64,000 nt of DNA, from NCBI GenBank assembly GCA_024509875.1, contig JAMPIV010019840.1:775501-839500 (forward strand), in the 5' to 3' direction. The notes beneath the pieces were generated by a model. The model did no database searches and was not told the DNA's origin. It saw nothing but the letters and a program-made list of their open reading frames with translations. Both the position numbers and the translations under genes were made by a program. Of the stretch, positions 11,769-21,116 are shown one piece after another (the first letter of the stretch is position 1; each line of letters begins with the position of its first letter). The stretch is from Oreohelix idahoensis. Lineage: Eukaryota > Mollusca > Gastropoda > Stylommatophora > Oreohelicidae.

Positions 11769-11837
11769 GAAAATGCTGTGAATGAAATCAAGCGTAATTT
11801 TGAAGATGCTAAAAACTGCCATGATGAACAACTTAAG
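11769..11837 (+). CDS. Coiled-coil protein gene, internal exon
   Basis: Very good acceptor (T-rich, 'tttttcag') before 11769 and donor 'cttaag|gtaagt' after 11837. It is 69 nt, exactly 23 codons, phase 0 at both ends: ENAVNEIKRNFEDAKNCHD then EQLK. The heptad-like, charged character matches the preceding exon. It joins in phase to 7709-7797 upstream and 26808-27461 downstream. The downstream intron is about 15 kb and contains the CR1-like element and the pogo/Tigger nest. Confidence 0.85.
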
Positions 11838-11883
11838 GTAAGTGACATGCTGAAGTGGATGAAAAAGGTTACCACATTAAATG

Positions 11884-12430
11884 ATCCCGATGTGGGTTTA
11901 CAAGAGACATGATGGACAAATAAACTCGTCTAGCACAAGGGGACCAGACACGAGTAACAGGTGTCATGAGATAAAGGGACACATATCTGGTTACTGTCCC
12001 TTTTATTAACATAATACAACATGGCTAGAATATAGTGTGAGTGGACGTAATGAAATATGCTACAGAAATAATCAAGCCAGTATAACAGATGAAATCTAAT
12101 CATGGCAGAAATGCATACAGCTCGCAACATGGAGCATGGAACAAAACTACAGGAGCTGAGTACGCAAAGCTAATGCTCAAAAATACAAATATCTACCTGC
12201 TAAAAGGTCACCACCTGGCATGAGAGAAATAATATACCCTATACACAACATCAGGACTAACCACAAAACTGTATGGCAAAATGTCTATCCCGGTGGTGAT
12301 GAGATGTGATGAAGACCCCGACTTGAAAAAGGGTGAAATGCCCTTCAGCTGTTGGCTAAGGAACTGAATTAACAAAGGTTCTCCCTTCCCAAGATACCCT
12401 GTGATCATGTGATATCACAAGACCTGATTA
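11884..12430. repeat. Interspersed repeat R3, unknown class
   Basis: Diverged repeat shared with 47428-47870. Shared landmarks are 'tgtg..gtttacaa', 'gacaaataa..actcgt', 'ccctttattaac', 'aatacagctcgcaa' and 'aaaggtcaccacctggcat' near the end. It may be a solo LTR or a non-coding element; neither termini nor duplications were established. Confidence 0.55.
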
Positions 12431-12452
12431 TCACAAAGTGACCAACACAGTT

Positions 12453-13129
12453 ACTTACTTAGTCGTTCCCCTTCTACCGTGAGGTGTAGAGGTTTGGAAG
12501 AGAGAGCGCCAGACTATCCTATCGGCTGTCTTCCTCCTGGCCTGGTTCCATTCTAGTCCTCGATCCTTCAAAGATTGTCTAATGTTGTCCTCCCAGCGGA
12601 CTCTGGGTCGTCCTCGGGGTCTGGATCCTTGGCTCTTTGTTTCCCATGCTTGTCGTGGTATCCGATCTTCTCCCATTCTGCAGACATGGCCAAACCATCT
12701 TAATTGGGACTGTTCTACTTGGGTCTGCAGGGGGTAGGATTTAAGGCCTTGACGTATCGTCTGGTTGCGTACCATGTCTCTTCTTGTTACTTCAACCACC
12801 TTCCTCAGATACCTCATTTCTGAGGTTTGGATCTGGCTTTTATGGGTTGTAGTCATTGCCCATGACTCGCATCCGTATGTCAAGACTGGGACATAGGTGG
12901 AGCGGTATACAGCCATCTTCGTTTTCTTACCAACCTCTCTCTTGCTGAGGAATCCTCGATTTATGGCCTGAAAAAGTCTCCAAGCTGCTGCTTTTCGAGT
13001 GGCCAACTCTTCTTTGATGCCTCCCTTTCGGTCTATAATAGCTCCGAGGTATTTAAAGTGGTCGACCTGCTCCAGGACCTGTTCTCCCAGCTTAATCTGA
13101 TGTTTTCTTTCTTCTCGTGATATCACCAC
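12453..13129 (-). pseudogene. LINE family B RT C-terminal copy, 5'-truncated
   Basis: Minus-strand 5'-truncated LINE. The intact 224-codon frame (13129-12455) is the C-terminal third of a reverse transcriptase. It contains 'FKYLGAIIDRKG' (thumb-side 'YLG' motif), 'YVPVLTYGCESW' and 'LRWFGHVCRMGEDRIPRQA', then a basic tail. It is nearly identical to 62954-63475, showing recent activity. The 3' end is a TAAG-type tail (TTAC on plus, from 12453). It is flanked by an 11-bp duplication CCAACACAGTT at 12442-12452 and 13130-13140, so the truncation and insertion boundaries are exact. The catalytic RT core is absent. It sits in the intron downstream of the exon at 11769. Confidence 0.9.
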
Positions 13130-13274
13130 CCAACACAGTTCACTCGCTTAAATAAAATTCTGCCCCTGGCGGAGCATTTACGTCACGGTAGCTGTAAAAC
13201 ATACCATGACAGTAAGTGTCTTTAAAATACATTTTATAAAAATATTCCTGCAGATTTCCTAACAGTTTAAGTGT

Positions 13275-13550
13275 TTTATCCAGACAGTATGCTAATAACA
13301 CACACCATCAGAGTTTGCAATCCAGTGGATATCAGAACACACAGACATACCAGGCAATAAAAAAGCAGACAGATTAGCAAAACTAGGAGCAAGCATAGGA
13401 GCAAACATGCAGACAGCTAGATGAATACTCCAAACAACTTCAAAGAGGAATGTCTGAACTGATGAGCAAAAGGACATGCCTTGTCTAAAGAAATGACCCA
13501 TCCCAACAAAAATGACATCAACAACCTACGACATGTGGAGCATAACACAG
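13275..13550 (+). pseudogene. RNase H fragment of a LINE
   Basis: Reads 'QWISEHTDIPGNKKADRLAK' around 13318-13380 with 'KLGASIGANMQTA' after it, the C-terminal RNase H signature with PGNxxAD. Frames are broken after about 13420. Confidence 0.65.
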
Positions 13551-13835
13551 CCTTAGAATATTCAGAATACCATAAACAGTTGAGAAAAAGTGTCATGAGA
13601 ATGTCCTGAAAGATGTCAGTATGAAAAGGAAGCTTTTTAGTCATGCCAGAAGGAAGCCGTCCACTTTGTGCGGGCATGTTTTGAGAAGAAAGCTGGAATA
13701 GATTGTGACAACAGGAAAGACTGAAGGAAAAACACACAGTTTGACATTATGGTATGGAAAGTCAGTCCACAACAGGATTGACAAACAGTACTGAAGTTGT
13801 GGAGAATCATGATCTCCTACACCACCAGACATGGC
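13545..13835 (+). pseudogene. RTE-like LINE 3' fragment
   Basis: Degenerate copy of the tail also seen at 38285-38740 and, inverted, 25545-25870. The reading includes 'GHVLRRKLE' and 'VTTGKTEGK' in the order expected for RTE-like C-termini (GHVMR...TGK). Several frameshifts. Confidence 0.6.
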
Positions 13836-13862
13836 ACTGGAACAGAATTGTTCAATGAAGTC

Positions 13863-14030
13863 TTACTTACTTACTTAGTCATTCCCTTTCTACCGTGAGG
13901 TGTAGAGGTTTGGAAGAGAGAGCGCCAGACTATCCTATCGGCTGTCTTCCTCCTGGCCTGGTTCCATTCTAGTTCTTGGTCCTTCAAAGATTGTCTAATG
14001 TTGTCCTCCCAGCGGACTCTGGGTCGTCCT
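13863..14030 (-). mobile_element. LINE family B 3'-end scrap
   Basis: About 168 bp of the family B 3' end with its TTAC-type tail (minus-strand TAAG). An imperfect 9-bp duplication ATG(A/T)AGTCT flanks it (about 13854 and 14031), so this looks like a very short 5'-truncated insertion. Confidence 0.8.
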
Positions 14031-14125
14031 ATGTAGTCTCTCAGTTAAAATAGAACTACTGCCTCAGGTATGTCATAAGTGACGACTGTTATAAGGTGAG
14101 CGTTGGGCTGGCAATCTCACCTTGT

Positions 14126-14349
14126 AGAATACATAGCTACAGATACCATCACTGCAAGAACATATGAATACTTAGATGTAGGCTTCATGTAAGGGCGCTA
14201 GCTACATATACCATCACTGCAAGAACATATAAATACTTAGATGTAGGCTTCATGTAAGGGCGCTAGCTACATATACCATCACTGCAAGAACATATGAATA
14301 CTTAGATGTAGGCTTCATGTAAGGGCACTAGCTACATATACCATCACTG
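14126..14349 (+). repeat. 65-bp minisatellite, left part
   Basis: About 3.5 units of a 65-bp repeat containing 'tacttagatgtaggcttcat' and 'ctagctacatataccatcac'. The array is interrupted after 'ccatcactg' by the CR1-like element and resumes at 24179. Confidence 0.95.
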
Positions 14350-14728
14350 ATGCCATTCTCTCAGAATATCCCTTCGTCATGGACGGACGTGTTTTTGATT
14401 TGCTCTCACATTTCGCAGCATTAACGCAGGAAGTCACATTCAGTGGATTTTTATATCAGTATATTGGTTATTAGACGGTGAAATTTTTAATTATGATATT
14501 GTGTTAATGTAATGTGTAACATTTTATAGAATACCGTTGAAATGTGTATCAGTTTTTTCTCTATGTTATTGGAGGATATTTTCAACAATGACTACATGAC
14601 TCATCCGAATGTGACCTTCGCCAAAGCAAGAGGTCAGTTGTTGGTCAAGCGTTGCTGTCAAGCATCATAAAATTTTCCCGGTATACAATGCTCCTCACCG
14701 ATAACAAAACCCCCTGTGGAATGTAACA

Positions 14729-15667
14729 ATGTCATGCTTGGAAGAAGGCGTTAGTTCGCAGCTAACAGTGGGCCCCAGGGACTCTCGTTTAAGACCAACG
14801 ACCGTGAAAAACTATGCTTTGAACAAAGAGAGGGCTATCCACGTCAAACTTAAAGGTTGTAGAACCGGGTCCGGTATAACCGTGAAGCTATCAAGTCATG
14901 GAAAATGTGTAACTATAACATTCCAGAACACCTTTCAGTACGAGGCATTTCGTTTCATTGTCATTAAATTCTACGAAACAGGACTTGTAGAGTCAAGAAC
15001 AGACATAAATGGTGCACTAGTAGAAGACGTTATAACAACACCACTTCTCAAAATTCACCTTTATCACACTAAGAACAAAATTATGGCCCAGGGGACTGCC
15101 GCAGCTATCGAATCATGGCTAGAAACAGAATTTGAAGAATTAAAAGAATCTGCAAAAATTGTAACTGATGTTGAGTTAGAAAACACTAAAATGGACTACG
15201 CTGTTTCTATGCCCCACTTGGCAGTAGACACAATGATTCCAGGCATAAATAACTTTACTACCGACAACGACATTCTCAACACCAGCTGCAACCCAATTTC
15301 TCATAGTGAATCAGAAATTCTACCTAATGCAGTATTGAATACAATAACAGACACCCCTACAATTTCTAAACCTATGTTGGCCATCGAATACCCCATGGAC
15401 CATGAAAATATACGAAAAGCTGAAACTGTATCTCTTGAGCAACAAAAAGAAGACACCACGAAGTTACCTGTGTCGTGCTGCCAGGAGCTAATGCAAAATA
15501 TGGAGGACACGCTACGAAGTTTAATTGGTGATCTCATGTCTAGTATACAGACATCGCTCAAGGCCGAAAACGAACTTCTTAAAAGGGAGATAGTATCTCT
15601 GAGGGAAGACAATTCTAGCATGAAGGACATATCGAAAAACTGCAGAGAGACTTCTCACTCTATATGA
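14729..15667 (+). CDS. CR1-like ORF1, N-terminal part
   Basis: 312 codons. The N-terminal half has a conserved-looking block ending 'PLLKIHLYHTKNKIMAQG', a pattern I have seen in invertebrate LINE ORF1 proteins and assume to be nucleic-acid binding. Residues about 235-305 are a coiled coil ('LLKREIVSLRED'), suited to ORF1 trimerisation. The stop at 15665-15667 overlaps the ATG of the next frame (ATGA). Just before it, the next frame reads 'IEKLQRDFSLYMIRQPDH', which continues the coiled coil better than this frame does. A single-base slip in the A-run near 15635 of an originally continuous ORF1 is therefore the simpler explanation. Programmed reinitiation at ATGA is the alternative. Confidence 0.75.
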   Translation: MSCLEEGVSSQLTVGPRDSRLRPTTVKNYALNKERAIHVKLKGCRTGSGITVKLSSHGKCVTITFQNTFQYEAFRFIVIKFYETGLVESRTDINGALVEDVITTPLLKIHLYHTKNKIMAQGTAAAIESWLETEFEELKESAKIVTDVELENTKMDYAVSMPHLAVDTMIPGINNFTTDNDILNTSCNPISHSESEILPNAVLNTITDTPTISKPMLAIEYPMDHENIRKAETVSLEQQKEDTTKLPVSCCQELMQNMEDTLRSLIGDLMSSIQTSLKAENELLKREIVSLREDNSSMKDISKNCRETSHSI

Positions 15668-16971
15668 TAAGACAACCAGATCATCCTCAAACAATAGTAG
15701 AAGATTGCGAAGAATCCATACATAAAAATACGCCAAATCAGCAAAAAGGTCACCACCAAACTGTACACAAAAAACACGAAGAGACACTCACAAACACAAC
15801 ATATCCCATTGGAGTCAAAATTACCAACATATTTCAAGTTCTTGAGGATTGTTCAACAGAAAATGAGCAGGTATCAGTATCCCTACCAGACAACGTTCCA
15901 GTGCCCGAAAACCAAATTCACAAATCTCAGAGCCATCACGACAGTCCACAAAAAGAACACCACAAAAGGCAGCAGCATCAATCTAATAGAAAAAAAAGTG
16001 AAGAAATACGTAGTGACGTTACACATATTGTAATTGGTGACTCCCTCTTGAAGGATATTTATTGTGAAAGAATGTCCACTACAAGAGAAGACATCGTTTC
16101 AGTTATGACAGTGCCGGGGGCTGGTACTAAAAGACTACTGGACATAATTAATAAGTTCGATATTAATCATAAGATAAAAAAAACAACACTACACGTAGGA
16201 ATTAATGATATCATGAATGAGCAGAGCCTAAACCCCTCAGGATTGGTGGCTACAATAAAACAAAAATTTCCCAAAGCCTCCATCTTTATTTCATCAATCA
16301 TACCACCATGCTATGGGTTTCAGCGTCGCACAGCGGACACTTACAACACAAAACTACAGAACTATTGTAAACAAAACGGCCTTGGCTTCATCAACAATAC
16401 TCCATTCTTTACATCTAACTCAGGAGCACCTAAGAAACGACTCTACAGAGATCAAATTCACACATCCACACTGGGAAGCAGCATCCTGGCCAAAAACATA
16501 AAATATCCAGAAAGGACACAACAAGACAGCTCAACCCATATAGAGAATGCAACGAAATCTACTGAGACTTCAACCTATAATCACAATACATCACAAACCC
16601 CATCTACCCCTCAAAGAAGCACACATATTGCAAGCAGGCAGCCTTCCAGCTATCACAACGCCACTTTCAATCAGGAAACCGAATCTTATGATACCATGTT
16701 TCCCCCATTAGTCACAAGGCAGCCCCACTCAGGTACCTCTACCAACAGTATTCCAATGTCCCAGGCTCAGAATACTCCTACCAACACTACAACAAGGACG
16801 GAAGAAATCAGAGATCACCATGCTTCCTCCCCTAGTTCTTATTATCGTCCTCAGTGGAACCCTGAACTTGTCTATCTGATGCAATTCAGCCCTGCGTCAC
16901 TTAGACAAGCATTAATGATGTCTGCCCAAAGTCACCCCTATTATCTGCCCGGCAGAAACGTCAGTTATTGA
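15664..16971 (+). CDS. CR1-like ORF1, SGNH esterase part
   Basis: 435 codons. Residues about 115-275 form an SGNH/GDSL hydrolase. Block I is 'THIVIGDSLLKDI' with the nucleophile Ser in GDS, block III 'LHVGINDI' carries the Asn, and block V 'YRDQIHTSTLG' has the catalytic Asp-x-x-His. Esterase ORF1 proteins are known from CR1 and L2 elements, where they are thought to act on lipids or membranes; the role in transposition is unsettled. The C-terminal about 140 residues are Ser/Thr/Gln/Asn-rich and low complexity. No nonsense change is present in the domain. It probably forms one protein with the preceding frame. Confidence 0.85.
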   Translation: MIRQPDHPQTIVEDCEESIHKNTPNQQKGHHQTVHKKHEETLTNTTYPIGVKITNIFQVLEDCSTENEQVSVSLPDNVPVPENQIHKSQSHHDSPQKEHHKRQQHQSNRKKSEEIRSDVTHIVIGDSLLKDIYCERMSTTREDIVSVMTVPGAGTKRLLDIINKFDINHKIKKTTLHVGINDIMNEQSLNPSGLVATIKQKFPKASIFISSIIPPCYGFQRRTADTYNTKLQNYCKQNGLGFINNTPFFTSNSGAPKKRLYRDQIHTSTLGSSILAKNIKYPERTQQDSSTHIENATKSTETSTYNHNTSQTPSTPQRSTHIASRQPSSYHNATFNQETESYDTMFPPLVTRQPHSGTSTNSIPMSQAQNTPTNTTTRTEEIRDHHASSPSSYYRPQWNPELVYLMQFSPASLRQALMMSAQSHPYYLPGRNVSY

Positions 16972-17539
16972 CGAACAAACACTTTGCTTCACTAAATCTC
17001 TGTTACTACAGCCTTCACTCCATTTGAACATTTGTTGATTTTTTCATACAACGGTAATAATCAGAACTTTTAATAGTTTATCGGTTAATATCCTCTAAAA
17101 AATTTTTCTTTGATTACTTATTTCGTTACAATTTAAATTTCTTATTATCACGCGTAGCTTCAATTTGTTAGAATTTTCGGTGTTAAGTTGTGAAGTGTTG
17201 TAGACTTGTCTGACTTGTGACTATTATTAATTTCTTCCATCTCTCGTTTAACTTCACTTTGTTGCGTTGAGCAGTTCTGGTGTGATATGTTGTATGCCTG
17301 ATTGTTTTGTGACAATTTTCATATACTCAGTTGAAATTGTTTTTTATTAGTTGTATTAATTATTTTAATATTGCATTTTCTGCAATTTCTCATTCCTTGA
17401 ATTCCACTTCCTTGGTGAAGTATTAATTCGTAAAAATATTTTGCGCTTTTTTGTGTGCATAACTGTTTTTTTAACTTGTAATTTTTTATTTTTTTAAAAT
17501 TTTTTTTTTTAAATATATATTTCTTTTTACTGTACAAAC
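16972..17539 (+). other. Spacer between ORF1 and ORF2 of the CR1-like element
   Basis: A/T-rich 568-bp stretch with T runs and no open frame of interest. It lies within the element; ORF2 may be expressed from an internal start here, but nothing in the sequence shows how. Confidence 0.6.
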
Positions 17540-18466
17540 ATGGCTGGTAATTATGTACCGTGGCTTCACAAGGATGGTCTACGACTTGGTCATCTGAATA
17601 TTTACCATCTTCTAGGTAAACTCCCCGAACTTACATACATTCTAAGTAATAATCTTCACATTTTTGGACTTTCAGAAAGTCGCCTAAATGACAGAATAAC
17701 AGACGATGACATTGCGTTAAATGGTTTTAAAACTATTCGGCGAGACACAAGCAAAAAACAAGAGACAGGTATAACAGTTTATATTTCCACTTCCCTTAAT
17801 TTTCGCTGCAGAAACGACTTAGAGACAGCAGAGATAGAATGTGTATGGTTGGAAATAAAGCTACCGAATCAGGGCCCATTTCTGGTGGGATATCTTTATC
17901 GAAATCCTAGTGCAGGACCTATATGGTACGAAGATTTCACCATAATGATGGACAATGTATTTGCCACAGTCAAGGAGGTTGTTCTTCTTGGTGATTTCAA
18001 CATCGATATACACAATTCAAATCTAACATGGAAAAATATAATATTATCGTACAACTTAAAACAAATAGTTAACCAGCCTACAAGAGTAACACAAGCATCA
18101 ACCACACTAATCGACCACATCTACGTAACTTGCCCAGAAAACATCATAGAATGCTCTGTCCCTAATATTGCAGTGAGTGACCACTATCCAGTATGCTGTA
18201 CATGGTCAAAGAATAAATGTAAAGTTCCAAAAAATAAACATGTAAGTATCAAATTTAGAAGTTTCAAACATTTCAGTAAGGAATTATTTTTAAATGACTT
18301 GCTAACTGCACCTCTCGCCCGTGTTTACCAACTTCCTGATCCGGATGACGCTATTGAATACTGGACAAAAATTTTTTATAATGTTTTTGACACGCACGTA
18401 CCAGCTAAGGAAATTCGCGTCAAACGACAATTAAAATCTCCGTGGATCACGCAGGAAGTGTTGGAG

Positions 18467-21116
18467 TGTCACGAAGTGGTTTTACGTTTATAGAGTGTGC
18501 CTGAATGAAAGCAAGACCCTAGTATGAGAAAGTCTGAGAAGATAGAATTTAGATGGAAAATAACATGCCTGTGGACAGGTGAGACTATTGGCTCAAGAGA
18601 TAGACCCAGGATTTGAATCTCCCCCTGCCGCTTCGTGACTAAAAAAAAATGGCTATAGTCTCCCCACCTCTGACTGCCTTGAAACACAAGGAGATAAGGT
18701 GTATAATTACGACCACAAACACCACTATACAGACAACATAGAGTAAGTATAGTAAAGAATAGAAGCTGATCCAGTAAATAATATATGTATATATTTATTT
18801 ACATACAAGAAAACATAAAATGGCATCATACGTCATCAAGTCAGTCAATAGCGTGCACTGTTGCACGGCCTGGAAAAACCAAGGTAACAATTAAATTGAG
18901 AGACACTCAACAAAAAAAACCCAAATCACATTCACTCTTCCTGTCACCCTGCTGAGGAACAATAAAAATGGTTAGTGCTTTAAAGTGCTTTGATCTTGTG
19001 GGGGCTGTCAACTTAGCCTCCACTCTCTAACATTAATAAGCTTTCTTATTGTCTCAGTCCTGGTGACTCTTCCTCAACGAAACTCTACACAGCTTTCTAC
19101 TTGTTAGGCGATATGCGCTGATAACTACACCACAAGAAATGCTAAAAATAATAGACTTAGTTTTACGAACGCAGACTCAGTGTCTATCCGTCCAATGGAT
19201 ACTGAACAGACCCTACTGGTCCTGTCTATTTTCTCCCTCCTTCCCTATCTTTCTCTCTTGATCTCAGTGTCTCTCTAACACTCGAGGGCTGGTGATGCGG
19301 CGTCTCCGTTACTCTCTTCTTGATTTCTATCAGGACCTAGGTATGGTAACCCTGTCACCTGTTCCTGATTTTGGTGATGACGATGTTCGGATATCAAGCA
19401 TGAGGGACTTGATTAACTGTAGACAAAACTTCTCTGCTGCGGCATAGCTTCCCTCTTTTAACCCGCTCCGGAGTTAGAGGAAAAAACCCACAGCCTTGAT
19501 TTCAGGCTGTACAAAATGAAACTAGTCTCCCGGCCACCTGCCGTTGCTAGAGACTATAATAGCGATGCTCTCGGCTGTATGATAAATAAACCTCGGTCCA
19601 GCTGAAGCATAGGGACTTCACTGCCAGAGACCATAGGGTAATTTTCTTTTGCTCCTGACGATACTCGAGTACGCTGACCCTGAGATATGTCTTTTGCCGT
19701 GGATAATTTTATTTGACAAAATTATGCTCCCCACTGTTTCCGCCGTGACTCGCTGAAATTAAAAGAAACAGCGACTCATGTACACCCACTCTAAAATCGC
19801 TTATCTCTAACATATACGATACATAAAATAATTCTATACACGTGTCTCTTCATTCTCACTTCTTCTCCCCTTTCTCTCGTTCTTCACAACAATACATAAT
19901 ACTATCCCACATGGCACTAAAATCACACTCCTTCTCTCGTTCTTCTCACAATACATAAAAAACCACTATCCCACGTGGCCTCTTCATCCCCCCTCCTTCT
20001 ACTAAAATCTGCCAGGTAAAATAAACAATAGCCCAGACCCGTCTGACATGTTACATGGCCGTTACGCATGGCCGATCACGTGTTCAAACTTGACAAACAT
20101 AGGGAAATCCTTTTACCCATTAACACAGGAGTTTCCCCGGCTTACTCCTATTTAAATTAAATCTCGCTATAGGAATAGTTTCCTCCCCTAAGCAGTATAA
20201 TTCATTTACAACGTAAATGTGAACCCTCTGACAATATTTCTCACATTTTTAAGGCTCAGAAAAATTAACGAACACACCAGGGATTTCCCCATAAAATTTA
20301 CATTAGAAAATATACAGGAATAAATGGGGGTTTCCCAATATTCTACAAATAGGGGCACACGTGTTTTCTCACAACTTCACACTCTCCGATCTACTGCCAA
20401 AATCATAGAAAGAATAAGCACACTGTTGCATTACGTCGTTCTACAAAAATATGATAATGGATGGCACTATCGTTTATTTTACAACTGAAAAGTTAATCTT
20501 TACCTAAGGGCGAATTTCTGAAAAACCCACTAATAAGTAAAACGATGAATAAAATAGTTACATACCGATTATCGTTTGTTTTTCCCACGGTGGAGAACGA
20601 TAATTACGACGTCCTACGGCCAGGCAATTATTTTTCATAGAGACCGAATCCCCGTTTTCTGTCTCAATATATACAAGAGAAACCGCCCACGCGGATTTCC
20701 CTTCCTACGCAAGTCCCGGACCAATGGGAGCGCTAGAAAAATTAATACTATCAACCCACGCAAACCCCGCGTGCTTCCGGCCTCGTCATATCGCGTGCCG
20801 GAAATGGCGATTTTTTCCGTAAACAACGAACTTTACGGGAATCGCGAAAAATCAGAAGAAAGTAAAACTGATGCTAGAATAAAATAAACCTACCATCATA
20901 AACAAACCCATTTAATTTATCTACTCAAAAAAAATACCAAACACGATATATATTCAAATGAGAAGAAATAAAATGGTGAAAAAGCGTGCCCGAAAATAGC
21001 GATTTCCGTAAACAACGGAAAATCGCGTGATCAGAAGAAAATAAAACTGGTGAAAATTCAAAATAGAACCACAGAATCGGGCCTGTTAAAAGTCAGAATT
21101 ACAGTGTAGCGTCACA
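18467..21116. mobile_element. 2,650-bp TG...CA insertion, probable solo LTR
   Basis: The insert starts TGTCACGAAG and ends GCGTCACA, and is flanked by the 5-bp direct repeat TGGAG (18462-18466 and 21117-21121). Host ORF2 reading is continuous once the insert and one repeat copy are ignored, which proves the boundaries. TG...CA ends with 5-bp duplications are typical of LTR retrotransposons. No gag/pol or internal second LTR was found, so a solo LTR or a coding-less LTR derivative fits best. The short inverted ends (TGTCAC/TGTGAC) leave a DNA transposon as an alternative. The interior has no gene. A local duplication lies at 20795-20892 and 20984-21070, and open frames such as 20576-20887 have no recognisable domain. 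Confidence 0.75.
20795..21070 (+). repeat. Local duplication near the 3' end of the TG...CA element
   Basis: Two diverged copies of a roughly 90-bp block sharing 'ccgtaaacaacg', 'atcagaagaaa' and 'taaaact', at 20795-20892 and 20984-21070. LTRs often carry duplicated regulatory blocks; that interpretation is an inference. Confidence 0.7.

Noticed and set aside
20576..20887. 103-codon frame, Arg/Lys-rich, in the TG...CA element
   Set aside because: No domain, lies across the locally duplicated block, and no gag or pol motif.
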